Part shown: positions 41,085 through 51,338 of the stretch, one piece after another
Numbering within the stretch: position 1 is the stretch's first letter
Layout of the letters: every line of letters begins with the position of its first letter
Source of the DNA: Bacteroidales bacterium
GTDB lineage: Bacteria; Bacteroidota; Bacteroidia; Bacteroidales; F082
Length of the DNA: 64,000 nucleotides
NCBI GenBank assembly: GCA_019454985.1
Contig: JACFNF010000006.1
Coordinates: 62,001-126,000 of the forward strand
Direction: 5' to 3'
Notes under the pieces: model-generated
The model's database searches: none
What the model was told of the DNA's origin: nothing
Seen by the model: the letters and a program-made list of their open reading frames with translations, nothing else
Program-made: the position numbers and the translations under genes

Positions 41085-43918
41085 ATGACAACAATTTTAT
41101 CCAACAACTTGCCGACTGGGTGCTGAACGCCTTTGAAGGACGCACCGACCGGCTGAACATTGTTTTTCCGAACAAACGGGCAGGCCTGTTTCTCCGACAG
41201 GAGTTTTCGCACCGTGTCGGGAAAGCTTTCTGGCTGCCGCAGATTTTTTCCATCGAAGAGATTTTTGCTCGTTGGGCAGACATGCAGCAAGCTGACTCAT
41301 TGACGCTTACCCTAGATTTGATGAATTTTGAGTCGAAAAACAGTGAGCCAAACCACAACTTTTTGAGTTATGCCGCACAATTGGTCAGGGAGTTTGATGA
41401 GTTGGATCATCATTTGGTTGACCCGGAGAAATTGTTCAACTATCTTTCCGAAGCCAAGGCGCTCGAGCTTTGGCATCCCGATGGAAGTGAGCTGACCCAA
41501 TACGAACAAAACTATCTGAAATTTTACCGGTCGTTTCCACGCTATTATGGTTTTCTGCAAGAACAGATGCATCGTAACCAGGCAGCCTCGTCAGGTACTA
41601 TTGCCCGTTTATTGGCCGGATTAAAACCGCACGACCTTATTGCACGCACCGCGGAACAGTTTACCATATTTGCCGGCTTCAATGCATTCAGCCCTGCCGA
41701 AGAAAAAGTTGTCCTTACTTTAGTGGAGAATCAATGCGCTACTTTACGCTGGGATTTGGATTCTTATTACATCCTCGAAAATCGTTTCGGATTTCACGAA
41801 GCCGGCAACTCGTTCCGTAAACTCAAGGCAAAAAGCAGGCTTATTCCCAAAGAATGGATGAGCGACAAGCTGCTTAGCTCGGCAAAAGACATCTATCTGA
41901 TTGGTTCAGCGGGGCAGATTGGTCAGGCCAAAGCTTTAGGGCAGATCCTCAGCAGACAATCCGGGCATAATTCACAGAGTTCGACGGCTGTTGTTCTGGC
42001 CGACGAAAACCTACTCTATCCGGTTTTGAATAGTATCCCTGATGAGTTTGGACCTTTCAATGTGACGATGGGGCTGCCTTTTATTTCCACTCAAGCCTAT
42101 GGCTTGCTCATGTCCTTGCTGGCGCTCGAAAACCGGATGAGCCGGAGTCATCATCCTGAATCTATCCCCATCAATCAATTGCTCGAAATCATTCAAAACG
42201 ATTTGGTTTTTGCTTCGGTCAGTCTGGATACGCAAGCAGCAATTCTGAATTTCGGCAATCGTTTGCTGGCCGAAGGCAATCCGTTCATACGCCCCGAAAA
42301 ACTACTTCAAACCGCAGCTGAAAGTTATCCCGTACTTTCACAGCTCATCGGTCTGCTAACAGGTGAGGCCCTGACATACTCTGAGCGGATTCATCAATAC
42401 ATCCGTTTTTTCCGCTTTCTTGAAGATCAAATCTTACAGCAACCGGGTGCCGGAGCAATGGTTATGGCCACCAATCAAATCATCATTGCACAACGGCTGC
42501 TCAATCAAATGCTCAAGATTGCCGAACATTATCCCGAGGTTCAAATATCGCTTTGGGGCGAGGCTTTTCTGCGGCAAATTGCATCTAACTACAGCATGGA
42601 TTTTATTGGCGAGCCGTTGGAAGGATTACAACTGATGGGGCTTTTAGAGAGCCGAAATCTCTCGTTTGAGACCGTTCATTTGCTTTCGGCCAACGAAGGG
42701 ATACTGCCACGCAACACTCATCAGCACTCGTTGATTCCGTTCGACATCCGTAAAACTTTCGGCCTGCCCACACGCAACGACAGCCAATCGGTTTTTGCGT
42801 TCCATTTTTTCCATCTGATCCAGAATGCCTCCACAGTGTATATTTATTACAATGCCGAGGCCGATGCTTTTGGGAAAAGCGAAATGAGCCGGTTTTTGCT
42901 TCAGCTTCAACATGAGCTCGGAGCGCTCAATCCACGCATAACAATCCATCAGCAGACTTTCAGCCTCAAGGCAGGCCAACAGGTTAGACAGCGCAACCTG
43001 ACCATCCAAAAAAATCATCATATCCTCGAAAAAATACGGAAAAAGATGACAGACGGGCTCTCGCCAACCAGCGTTTCGCGTTATTTGACCTGTCCGATAA
43101 AGTTCTACTTCACTGACATTCTTGGACTCAAAGAACCTGAAACGGCAGAGACCGGTATCACTTTCCGCCAAATCGGCATCATCGTTCATCGTACCATTGA
43201 ACAACTCTACAAACCATTTGTCAATCAGCCGAACAGCGTTGAAAACATAAGAAGCATCATGCGTCAGGTCGAATCAGAACTCCGTCAATCATTCTGTATG
43301 GAGCTGCCTGGGATGGAACTCGATGAAGGAATGAACCGTATCCAATTCTTAGTAGCACAACGTTTTATTAATAACCTGCTCAACAACGATTTGGAAACCA
43401 CACAAAATAATGAATTGACCATCCTTTTTCAGGAAAAAGAACTTGATTCGACGATAATGACGCCTTTCCAACAGGTAAAAATCAAAGGAACACTCGATCG
43501 CATTGACCGAGTTGACAATCAGTTGCGCATTATTGACTACAAAACCGGCAAAGCCGAGTTGAAAGAAATCACCATTACAAATGAGGACGAATTTTCTGAT
43601 CCTCATAAAGCAAAAGGGCTTCAACTTGCAATTTACATCTGGCTTTGGTTAAAAAACAACCCCCATTCGACCTGTTTACCCCAAGGCTATTTGTTTAGTC
43701 TGGCCAAATCATCGGTCGGGTTGTTGAAGGCCATTTTACCAAATCAAAGTCAGAATGAAGCATTTAGCGTTGTCATAGAAAACTTTTTGACTGAAACTGC
43801 CGGTTCAATACTTGATCCCGAGGCATATTTCAGCCAGACCAGCAACATCAATCTTTGCAGCAATTGTTCGTTTGCCGGCATTTGCGGGCGCGAGAAAAAA
43901 AACAAACAGTGGGCCTAA
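41081..43918 (+). CDS. AddB-like PD-(D/E)XK nuclease with iron-sulfur cluster motif
   Basis: This 945-residue protein resembles the AddB subunit of AddAB-type double-strand-break repair enzymes. The N-terminal part has the degenerate helicase start NIVFPNKRAGLFLRQEF and ASTVYIYYNAEAD. The C-terminal nuclease domain has LTCPIKFYF, the catalytic DRIDRVDNQLRIIDYKTGK with D and K ligands, and a Cys motif CSNCSFAGIC near the end that with the earlier Cys (YLTCP) forms the 4Fe-4S clamp. It probably pairs with an AddA helicase encoded elsewhere. Its ATG overlaps the MurU-like stop (ATGA). Confidence 0.85.
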   Translation: MNDNNFIQQLADWVLNAFEGRTDRLNIVFPNKRAGLFLRQEFSHRVGKAFWLPQIFSIEEIFARWADMQQADSLTLTLDLMNFESKNSEPNHNFLSYAAQLVREFDELDHHLVDPEKLFNYLSEAKALELWHPDGSELTQYEQNYLKFYRSFPRYYGFLQEQMHRNQAASSGTIARLLAGLKPHDLIARTAEQFTIFAGFNAFSPAEEKVVLTLVENQCATLRWDLDSYYILENRFGFHEAGNSFRKLKAKSRLIPKEWMSDKLLSSAKDIYLIGSAGQIGQAKALGQILSRQSGHNSQSSTAVVLADENLLYPVLNSIPDEFGPFNVTMGLPFISTQAYGLLMSLLALENRMSRSHHPESIPINQLLEIIQNDLVFASVSLDTQAAILNFGNRLLAEGNPFIRPEKLLQTAAESYPVLSQLIGLLTGEALTYSERIHQYIRFFRFLEDQILQQPGAGAMVMATNQIIIAQRLLNQMLKIAEHYPEVQISLWGEAFLRQIASNYSMDFIGEPLEGLQLMGLLESRNLSFETVHLLSANEGILPRNTHQHSLIPFDIRKTFGLPTRNDSQSVFAFHFFHLIQNASTVYIYYNAEADAFGKSEMSRFLLQLQHELGALNPRITIHQQTFSLKAGQQVRQRNLTIQKNHHILEKIRKKMTDGLSPTSVSRYLTCPIKFYFTDILGLKEPETAETGITFRQIGIIVHRTIEQLYKPFVNQPNSVENIRSIMRQVESELRQSFCMELPGMELDEGMNRIQFLVAQRFINNLLNNDLETTQNNELTILFQEKELDSTIMTPFQQVKIKGTLDRIDRVDNQLRIIDYKTGKAELKEITITNEDEFSDPHKAKGLQLAIYIWLWLKNNPHSTCLPQGYLFSLAKSSVGLLKAILPNQSQNEAFSVVIENFLTETAGSILDPEAYFSQTSNINLCSNCSFAGICGREKKNKQWA

Positions 43919-43920
43919 CC

Positions 43921-43951
43921 TTTGCAACAGCCATGACTATTTGTATATTTG
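43921..43951 (+). promoter_or_regulatory. Promoter of the first hybrid kinase (TTTG-N19-TATATTTG)
   Basis: TTTG at 43921-43924 and TATATTTG at 43944-43951 are exactly 19 bases apart. The element starts 2 bases after the AddB-like stop codon, and transcription would begin near 43958, before the ATG at 43982. Confidence 0.75.
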
Positions 43952-43981
43952 CTACTGATTAACGAAACACAATGAAGCCAT

Positions 43982-46003
43982 ATGAGCCAGCAACCAAAAT
44001 TCAACATCCTCCTCGTTGACGACCGTCCGGAAAATCTACTCACACTTGAAGGCATTTTAGAAAGTGATGAGTTAAATCTGCTCAAAGCCAGTTCGGGCAA
44101 CGAAGCCCTTCGCATCATGCTCGAAGAAAATGTTTCTTTAGTGCTGATGGACGTTCAAATGCCCAGAATGGATGGTTTTGAGGTAGCGGAAATCATGCGC
44201 AGCTCCGAGCGGACAAAATATATCCCCATCATCTTTGTTACAGCCATCAGTAAGCAACGGCAGCATATTTTCAAAGGATATGAAACCGGAGCTGTTGATT
44301 ATCTTTACAAACCACTTGACTTAGAGATACTTCAAAGTAAGATCAAAGCTTTCATCGAGTTTTTCCAGCATAAAAACAAATTAGAAGAAACTACACGTAA
44401 ACTTGAAAAAACGGTGGAAGAACTGAGCAAAGCCCGAGCAATTGCCGAGGAGGCCACCATTGCCAAAAGTGCATTTTTAGCCACAATGAGCCACGAAATA
44501 CGTACGCCGTTGAACGGTATTATTGGGCTGGCCGATCTGGGTCTGATGGATGAAGAACTAAAACCTGCACAAAAAGAACGATTGCTCGATATTCGGACAT
44601 CGGGTGAGTCGCTTCTCGAAATCATCAACGAAATCCTTGACATCTCCAAAATTGAAGCAGATAAACTCGAGCTTGAAGAGATCGAATTCAGCATCCGCGA
44701 TGTCATTGAAAAAATTGTCAACCTGCTTTCCGTCAAAATCTTTCAGGAGAAACTCGAATTTATCTGTGATATTTCTCCGAACCTGCCCGACATTCTTATT
44801 GGAGATCCCCTGCGCATCAGGCAAATTCTGATCAATCTGCTGAGCAATGCCATCAAGTTTACTGAAGAAGGCATGGTTGGCATCCAGATTAAGATGCTCG
44901 ACCATATCGAAGAACAGGTGAGCCTTGAATTTTCTGTTGAAGACACCGGCATCGGAATTCCAAAAGAAAAATTGAACCGGCTTTTCCAATCCTATCAGCA
45001 AGTTGAAACATCTACCACACGCACACATGGCGGCACCGGCCTGGGTCTGACTATCTCGCAGCGATTGGTCAACTTCATGGGAGGAGTCATCAAAGTGGAA
45101 AGCCAACTGGGCCAGGGAAGCCGTTTCTTCTTTAAACTTAATATGATGGCCGGCGATCAGAGAGAAAATCCCTGGGAGCTTGAGCTGCAAAAACCCAACA
45201 ACGAATATCACATCCTCATCATTGACGAGCACGAACGGAGTAACCGGGTGTTGTCCGAAATCCTTAATTTTTGGGGTATAAAACATACGTTTACTGACAA
45301 TTGCAAAGATTGTGTCAGCCTGCTGAAAAATGAGAAGTTTGATTTGATTCTGATTGATTTCTACCTCAAATCAATGAATGGCTTTGATGCAGCGGAGGCT
45401 TTGCGCGACGAATTTGGTGAAGAAAATTTGCCGGAGATTATTTTACTCTCGCCCAGCAAGGCCAATATCGAAGTGTTAAAGGTAAAAAGCAACGAAAACC
45501 AGGTATTTCTCACCAAGCCCCTGTTACAAACCAATTTGAAAAAAGTTTTGTTGAGTCGTTTTGGTAAACCAACCGACAAAGTTGAGATTCAGGCGCTTCA
45601 TCATGACGAAAAAAGCGGGCAAACCCGCCAACTCAACATCCTCGTTGCCGAAGACCAGATCATCAACCGTAAGATTGTCGTACAGCTTCTTGAGAAAAAA
45701 GGCTGGTTAGTAAAAGTTGCCGAAAACGGGCGCATCGCCTTTGAGACGGCAGCCACTCAGCGTTTCGATCTGATTTTGATGGATGTTCAAATGCCCGAAA
45801 TGGACGGTTTCGATGCCACCCGCAACATTCGTATTGCCGAAAAAGACAAGCCGTACCACACACCCATCATCGCCATGACAGCCCACGCCATGGTTGGCGA
45901 CCGCGAAAAATGCATTGCCGCCGGAATGGACGATTACATTTCAAAACCCGTGAACCCTACCGAGTTGTATGAAACCATCGAACGCTTCACGCTCAATGCG
46001 TAG
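43982..46003 (+). CDS. Hybrid histidine kinase, REC-HisKA-HATPase-REC-REC
   Basis: This 673-residue soluble signalling protein has no membrane segment. An N-terminal receiver (about 5-125; LLVDDRPENL, phospho-Asp in LVLMDVQMP, Lys in YLYKPLD) is followed by a coiled coil (127-165), a HisKA domain with H171 in MSHEIRTPLNG, and an ATPase domain (about 265-390; NLLSNAIKF, DTGIGIP, GTGLGLTIS). Two more receivers follow (about 405-525 and 545-665; the last has LILMDVQMPEMDGF and ISKPVNP). The layout suggests that the first receiver gets its signal from another kinase. It has a strong promoter and lies 114 bases before the larger hybrid kinase. Confidence 0.92.
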   Translation: MSQQPKFNILLVDDRPENLLTLEGILESDELNLLKASSGNEALRIMLEENVSLVLMDVQMPRMDGFEVAEIMRSSERTKYIPIIFVTAISKQRQHIFKGYETGAVDYLYKPLDLEILQSKIKAFIEFFQHKNKLEETTRKLEKTVEELSKARAIAEEATIAKSAFLATMSHEIRTPLNGIIGLADLGLMDEELKPAQKERLLDIRTSGESLLEIINEILDISKIEADKLELEEIEFSIRDVIEKIVNLLSVKIFQEKLEFICDISPNLPDILIGDPLRIRQILINLLSNAIKFTEEGMVGIQIKMLDHIEEQVSLEFSVEDTGIGIPKEKLNRLFQSYQQVETSTTRTHGGTGLGLTISQRLVNFMGGVIKVESQLGQGSRFFFKLNMMAGDQRENPWELELQKPNNEYHILIIDEHERSNRVLSEILNFWGIKHTFTDNCKDCVSLLKNEKFDLILIDFYLKSMNGFDAAEALRDEFGEENLPEIILLSPSKANIEVLKVKSNENQVFLTKPLLQTNLKKVLLSRFGKPTDKVEIQALHHDEKSGQTRQLNILVAEDQIINRKIVVQLLEKKGWLVKVAENGRIAFETAATQRFDLILMDVQMPEMDGFDATRNIRIAEKDKPYHTPIIAMTAHAMVGDREKCIAAGMDDYISKPVNPTELYETIERFTLNA

Positions 46004-46117
46004 ATTACAACCAATAACCCGAAACAAAGCCTTAAAAGAGAAAAGCTCATACAACCGGCGATAAAACCAAAAAAGAATCGGGAATATTTCACCAACTGGC
46101 GGATTAAAACAGACACA

Positions 46118-49100
46118 ATGGACAATATTGACTACAACAAAGCCTCAACCTGGGAAAAACTGAAATATTCCTTTCGGTCGTGGCGCTATATTGGCGTCGG
46201 AAAATCGTTACTGATCTGGTTTTTGGCCATTTCGATCGTTCCGTTGGCCTCCATCAGTTTTATTAACTTTCTGAACGCCTATCATGGCCTGACCATCGTG
46301 GCCGAAAAATCGCTGCAAACAAGTTCACAGCTCCGCGAAGAATACATCAATACTTTTTTTAAAGAGATTATTGATTTTCTTGACTTTAACGCTTCTCAAA
46401 AAAACGACGTCAACCTAATCAAACAACTCAACAACGCTCTGGCGCGTTATCAAGGCAGATTCGATGCCCTGAAAGTTTCTGAAGAATACAGGCATATCAC
46501 GGCTGCACAACGCGATGAATATAAAAACTTAGCAGGGCGCAATGGTTATTACGATATTTTTTATATTGACAAAAGCGGTTTTATTCTTTTCAGCATCCGC
46601 GAAGAATCCGATTTAGGAACCAATTTGTTTACCGGGCCGCTCCGGCTGACGCGTTTTGCCTCGACGGTAAGAAAGGCCATCGAAAATCAAAAACTTCTGT
46701 TTTCCGATGTTGAGTTTTACGAGCCCTCTTTCAACAAAATTTCCGGTTTTTTCATCCAGCCTGTTTTCGACGAAAACCATCAGTTCATCGGGGTGATTGC
46801 TTTGCAAGTCACGATGGATCGCATCAACCAGATTATCAGTCAGGAAGCCGGATATGGCGAAACCGGCCAAGCCTATCTTGTGGGCGAAGACCATTTGCTG
46901 CGCTCAAAGCTTCGTTTCAAAGGTGGCGACCAGATTCTGCTGACGGAAGTGAAAAATCAAAAATTTAACGACTGGCTTTTCTCGATCCAAAACCGCAACA
47001 ACCCTGCCCTGCTCAAAGAACGCGAACTCGACCACGAAAAGGTTTCCACCTACGACAGCGATCTTGAAGGGAAATATGTGCTTGGAATCTATCGCCATCT
47101 CGATTTGCTTGAGAAACTGGGCGTGAACTGGGTATTGATCGAAGAAATTGAACATAGCGAAGCTTTTGCATACGCGCGTAAGCTTTCCGATATCGTAAAA
47201 ATCACCTTTGTCATCACCATTGTCTTAGTCTTTTTCATGTCAATCCTAGTGACCCGCTGGTTTGTAAACCCTATCAAACAGCTTTCATCATGGGCCAAAG
47301 AAGTGGCCGAGGGTCAGTTAGACAACAAAACTATCAAAGCGCCGGCCAATGAGGTGGGCGAGATGGTAATCACTTTCAACAAATTGGTGAATGCCCTTCA
47401 GAAATATGCAGGGGTCGCACGCATGATGTCCATAGGCGATTATAGCGAGAAAGTGGAAATCCGAAGCGAAAAAGATGTTTTAGGCACCTCGATGAATGAG
47501 ATGGTAGAAAGCTTCAGGCAGGTGGTCACTCAGGCCAACCGCATAGCCAGTGGTGATTATAGCGTAAATGTGATTCCCCGCAGCATCAACGACACTTTGA
47601 ATCATGCTCTTTTTGAGATGACCAAAACCCTGCATGCCAACGATCTTGCCAATTTGAGGCAGGACTGGCTGAAGACCGGCATCAATCTGCTCGATTCGGA
47701 GATGAGCGGAATTTCCGATGTGAATCATCTGGCCGAAAAAACACTGGCATTCCTTGGAAGTTATACCGAAGCATTTGGCGGAAACCTTTATTTGGCCGAT
47801 GAAAACAGCCGCCAACTCGAAATCAGGGCTTCGATCGGCAATTTGAAGTCGCCCGAAGAGACAGGAAGCAAAATCTTATTCGGTCAAGGGCTCGTTGGGC
47901 AGGTAGCGTCAGAACACAAAGCCATTCACCTTGATGCCAAGGGAAAACAACTGCTTATCCATTCAGGCGGCCTGACCATTGAAGCACAAAGCTGCTATAT
48001 CTTCCCCTTGATCCACGAAGACAAGCTGGCCGGAGTGATCGAATTGCTTTCGGTAAACAATTTTGATGAACTCAAGACCACCTATTTCGCAATGGCCGGC
48101 ACCAATATTGCCATTGCCCTGCATACAGCCAAAGCCGCTGAAAAGGTAAGGGAATTACTCAAACAGACCCAGGAACAAGCCAACGAGCTTGCTGTTCAGC
48201 AGGAAGAGCTCCGACAAGCCAACGAAGAGCTTCAGGAACAGACAGCAGCCCTGCGAATCTCGGAAGAAAGCCTGCAATCGCAACAGGAAGAGCTTAAAGT
48301 AACCAACGAAGAACTCGAAGAACGCACAAAAGCCCTTGAAGCACAACGCGATGCTATCCGACAAAAAAACTCGGAACTCGAAGAAGCACGCAAAGAGATC
48401 GAGCAAAAGGCTCACGACTTAGAACAAGCATCGCGATATAAATCAGAGTTTTTGGCCAATATGTCGCATGAATTGCGCACTCCACTCAACAGCATTCTCG
48501 TCCTCTCGCAACTCCTAGCCGAAAATAAAAAGCAACACCTCGACGGAAAAGAACTGGAATATGCCCGTACCATCAACAGCTCCGGCTCCGACCTACTTGA
48601 ACTCATCAACGAAATTCTTGACCTGAGTAAAGTTGAATCAGGCAAGGTTGAGTTGGTAATGGAAACCCTCTTTCTCGAAGATATCAGGGTTTATGTGAAC
48701 AAAACCTTTGGCCTTTTAGCCGAAAAGAAAGGGATCGAACTGTTTGTCAATATTGCCAAAAATCTTCCTGAAACCATTACAACGGACAGCCAGCGTGTGT
48801 TTCAGGTGATTAAGAATCTTTATTCCAATGCATTGAAATTCACCCATCAAGGCAGCATTACACTCAATATTTATCGTCCGCTCCCAAAGCCTCAATTTGG
48901 CAGCGATGGCCAATGGGTAGCCATTGCTGTACAAGACACAGGCATTGGCATCCCCGCCGAGAAATTAGAGCTGATTTTCAATGCCTTTACTCAAGCCGAT
49001 GGAACCACAAGCCGCAAATATGGCGGTACAGGATTAGGCCTGAGCATCTCAAAAGCGTTCTCTGAGCTTCTTGGCGGATATATTGAAGTGGAAAGCAAGG

Positions 49101-50467
49101 TTGACGAGGGCAGCACTTTCACCCTTTTTCTTCCCATCGAACAAGGCGAAAAAGGAGTAAAAACCTCACAAAGCGATGGCCGGTACACCGAAAAAGAGAA
49201 ACCCGCCGAAAATAAAAAAGTGACGACAACTGTCAATCAGCCGCCCCCTATACAAAATGAAACCATTAACGATGATCGTTTACTCATCAACGAAGGCGAT
49301 AAAATATTGCTGATTATCGAGGACGACCTGAAATTTGCAATGCTCATCAAAGATTTGGCCAACGAGCATCAGTTCAAATGTCTGATTGCCAGCGATGGTG
49401 AAGCCGGGCTACACTATGCCGACTATTATATGCCAAGCGGCATTATCTTAGATATTGGTTTGCCGGGTATTGATGGGTATGAGGTGATGGAGCGGCTAAA
49501 AAAGAGTAAACGCACGCGGCATATCCCTGTACATTTTATTTCGGCAACCGACAGCACGCTCGATGCCTTAAAACAAGGAGCTATTGGTTATTTGCGCAAG
49601 CCTGTCAGCAAAGAAGGGCTCGAAAGGGCACTCGGTAAATTGGAAGCTTTTGTGGAAGGTCAGCCTCGCCGATTGCTTGTGGTAGAGGACGATGTGATCA
49701 CCCGCCGCAGCATCGTGGATTTGATGAGCGCCGACGACATCAGCATCACCGCCGTTTCGTCGGGGGAAGAAGCCTGGCAACAACTTCAGGAAGACAGTTT
49801 CCATTGCATGATCCTCGATTTGGGATTGAGTGGAATGAGTGGTTTTGAGTTGTTGGAGAAAATCAAAAAAACAGATCAACTGCGCCAAATGCCTGTTATT
49901 ATCTACACTTCGCACGAGATGACAATGGACGAAAACATGCAGTTGCAGAAACTGGCCGACAGTATCATCATCAAAGGCGCACGTTCTTTTGAGCGTCTTT
50001 TGTCCGAATCCACACTGTTCCTGCATCAGTTGGAATCGAAACTGCCGAAGAACAAACAGGAAATGTTGAACAAGATTTTGCCGCGCGAAGATGTCCTGCA
50101 CGGGAAAACCGTCCTGATCGTGGACGATGATATGCGTAATGTGTTTGCTATCAGTAGTTTTATCGAACAATACGGCATGAAAGTCATCATTGCACGTAAC
50201 GGACGCGAAGGCATCGAAAAACTCAATGCCACGCCCAATATCAATCTTGTACTGATGGATATTATGATGCCTGAAATGGACGGCTACGAGGCCATGCGGC
50301 TCATCAGAAAAGACCAGCGCTTTGCGAAACTTCCCATTATTGCATTGACGGCCAAAGCCATGAAAGACGACCGACAGAAATGTATTGCAGCAGGCGCCAA
50401 CGAATATCTCACCAAACCTTTTGATACCGGAAAGCTGCTATCGCTGCTCAGGGTATGGCTCTACTGA
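46118..50467 (+). CDS. Large membrane hybrid histidine kinase with Cache-like sensor, HAMP, GAF and three receivers
   Basis: This 1449-residue protein has TM1 at about 28-50, an extracytoplasmic Cache-like sensor (to about 355), TM2 about 359-383, a HAMP domain (384-435) with a second HAMP-like repeat, a GAF domain (about 520-670), a Gln/Glu-rich coiled coil (675-775), HisKA with H784 in MSHELRTPLNS, an HATPase domain (about 890-1008) and three receivers starting near 1062, 1185 and 1331. The receivers carry phospho-Asp in ILDIGLPGIDG, ILDLGLSGMSG and LMDIMMPEMDG. The coiled coil resembles those seen next to CheB/CheR signalling proteins. CheR and CheB genes follow directly. Confidence 0.9.
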   Translation: MDNIDYNKASTWEKLKYSFRSWRYIGVGKSLLIWFLAISIVPLASISFINFLNAYHGLTIVAEKSLQTSSQLREEYINTFFKEIIDFLDFNASQKNDVNLIKQLNNALARYQGRFDALKVSEEYRHITAAQRDEYKNLAGRNGYYDIFYIDKSGFILFSIREESDLGTNLFTGPLRLTRFASTVRKAIENQKLLFSDVEFYEPSFNKISGFFIQPVFDENHQFIGVIALQVTMDRINQIISQEAGYGETGQAYLVGEDHLLRSKLRFKGGDQILLTEVKNQKFNDWLFSIQNRNNPALLKERELDHEKVSTYDSDLEGKYVLGIYRHLDLLEKLGVNWVLIEEIEHSEAFAYARKLSDIVKITFVITIVLVFFMSILVTRWFVNPIKQLSSWAKEVAEGQLDNKTIKAPANEVGEMVITFNKLVNALQKYAGVARMMSIGDYSEKVEIRSEKDVLGTSMNEMVESFRQVVTQANRIASGDYSVNVIPRSINDTLNHALFEMTKTLHANDLANLRQDWLKTGINLLDSEMSGISDVNHLAEKTLAFLGSYTEAFGGNLYLADENSRQLEIRASIGNLKSPEETGSKILFGQGLVGQVASEHKAIHLDAKGKQLLIHSGGLTIEAQSCYIFPLIHEDKLAGVIELLSVNNFDELKTTYFAMAGTNIAIALHTAKAAEKVRELLKQTQEQANELAVQQEELRQANEELQEQTAALRISEESLQSQQEELKVTNEELEERTKALEAQRDAIRQKNSELEEARKEIEQKAHDLEQASRYKSEFLANMSHELRTPLNSILVLSQLLAENKKQHLDGKELEYARTINSSGSDLLELINEILDLSKVESGKVELVMETLFLEDIRVYVNKTFGLLAEKKGIELFVNIAKNLPETITTDSQRVFQVIKNLYSNALKFTHQGSITLNIYRPLPKPQFGSDGQWVAIAVQDTGIGIPAEKLELIFNAFTQADGTTSRKYGGTGLGLSISKAFSELLGGYIEVESKVDEGSTFTLFLPIEQGEKGVKTSQSDGRYTEKEKPAENKKVTTTVNQPPPIQNETINDDRLLINEGDKILLIIEDDLKFAMLIKDLANEHQFKCLIASDGEAGLHYADYYMPSGIILDIGLPGIDGYEVMERLKKSKRTRHIPVHFISATDSTLDALKQGAIGYLRKPVSKEGLERALGKLEAFVEGQPRRLLVVEDDVITRRSIVDLMSADDISITAVSSGEEAWQQLQEDSFHCMILDLGLSGMSGFELLEKIKKTDQLRQMPVIIYTSHEMTMDENMQLQKLADSIIIKGARSFERLLSESTLFLHQLESKLPKNKQEMLNKILPREDVLHGKTVLIVDDDMRNVFAISSFIEQYGMKVIIARNGREGIEKLNATPNINLVLMDIMMPEMDGYEAMRLIRKDQRFAKLPIIALTAKAMKDDRQKCIAAGANEYLTKPFDTGKLLSLLRVWLY

Positions 50468-50480
50468 ACCAAATTAGCAA

Positions 50481-51338
50481 ATGGATTCCCACAAACAAAA
50501 CGCTCATCTTCTTCACGTGCAGGATGTTGAGACAGAACTCCTGCTCGAAGCCATTTTCAGGGTTTATGGTTATGATTTCAGAAACTATAACCGTGCCCAT
50601 ATCAAACGCAGGATCGTTCAACGCCAAAATCAAATGGGGCTCGATAGCATCAGTGCTTTCCAACATCTCCTGCTTCGCGACAAAGAAGTCATGAAGCAGG
50701 TTTTGAAAGATTTATCCATTAATGTGACCGAAATGTTTCGCGATCCACCTTTTTACGAAAGCATGCGAAAAGAGGTGGTTCCCGTTCTGAAAACTTATCC
50801 ATACATCAAAACCTGGCATGCAGGCTGCTCCACCGGAGAGGAGGTTTATTCCTTTGCCATTCTGCTCAAAGAAGAAGGTTTAGACAAACGAACACAAATT
50901 TATGCCACCGACTTTAATCCGGCCGCGCTTGAGGTTGCCCGAAAAGGCATTTATCCCATCAGCCGAATGAAAGAATATACGGCCAACTATCAGAAATCTG
51001 GTGGAACACAGTCGTTTTCCGACTATTTCATTGCAAAATATGATGCAGCTATCTTGGATCAGAGCTTGCGGCATAACATTGTTTTTGCCGAACACAATTT
51101 GGTTACCGACAGTGTGTTTGCCGAAGTCAACCTGATCATCTGCCGCAACGTCCTGATTTACTTCGACAAACAATTGCAGAACAAAGTACTTCAAATGTTC
51201 AGCGAAAGTTTGACAAAAAACGGTTATCTTGGACTCGGTTCAAAAGAAAGCCTGATGTTCAGCGCTGTTAAAGACGAATTTGAGGTGGTGGATGCCGAGC
51301 AAAAAATCTATCGTAAAAAAATTCAATCTGCCGGATAA
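50481..51338 (+). CDS. CheR-family methyltransferase
   Basis: This 285-residue SAM-dependent methyltransferase adds methyl groups to glutamate side chains of signalling proteins in chemotaxis-like systems. The N-terminal CheR helical domain is followed by the SAM-binding core: TEMFRDPPFYES, WHAGCSTGEEVYSFAI, YATDFNPAALEVA, and the late LIICRNVLIYF and GLGSKES. It begins 13 bases after the large kinase and shares one base with cheB (TAATG), so the three genes form one operon. Confidence 0.93.
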   Translation: MDSHKQNAHLLHVQDVETELLLEAIFRVYGYDFRNYNRAHIKRRIVQRQNQMGLDSISAFQHLLLRDKEVMKQVLKDLSINVTEMFRDPPFYESMRKEVVPVLKTYPYIKTWHAGCSTGEEVYSFAILLKEEGLDKRTQIYATDFNPAALEVARKGIYPISRMKEYTANYQKSGGTQSFSDYFIAKYDAAILDQSLRHNIVFAEHNLVTDSVFAEVNLIICRNVLIYFDKQLQNKVLQMFSESLTKNGYLGLGSKESLMFSAVKDEFEVVDAEQKIYRKKIQSAG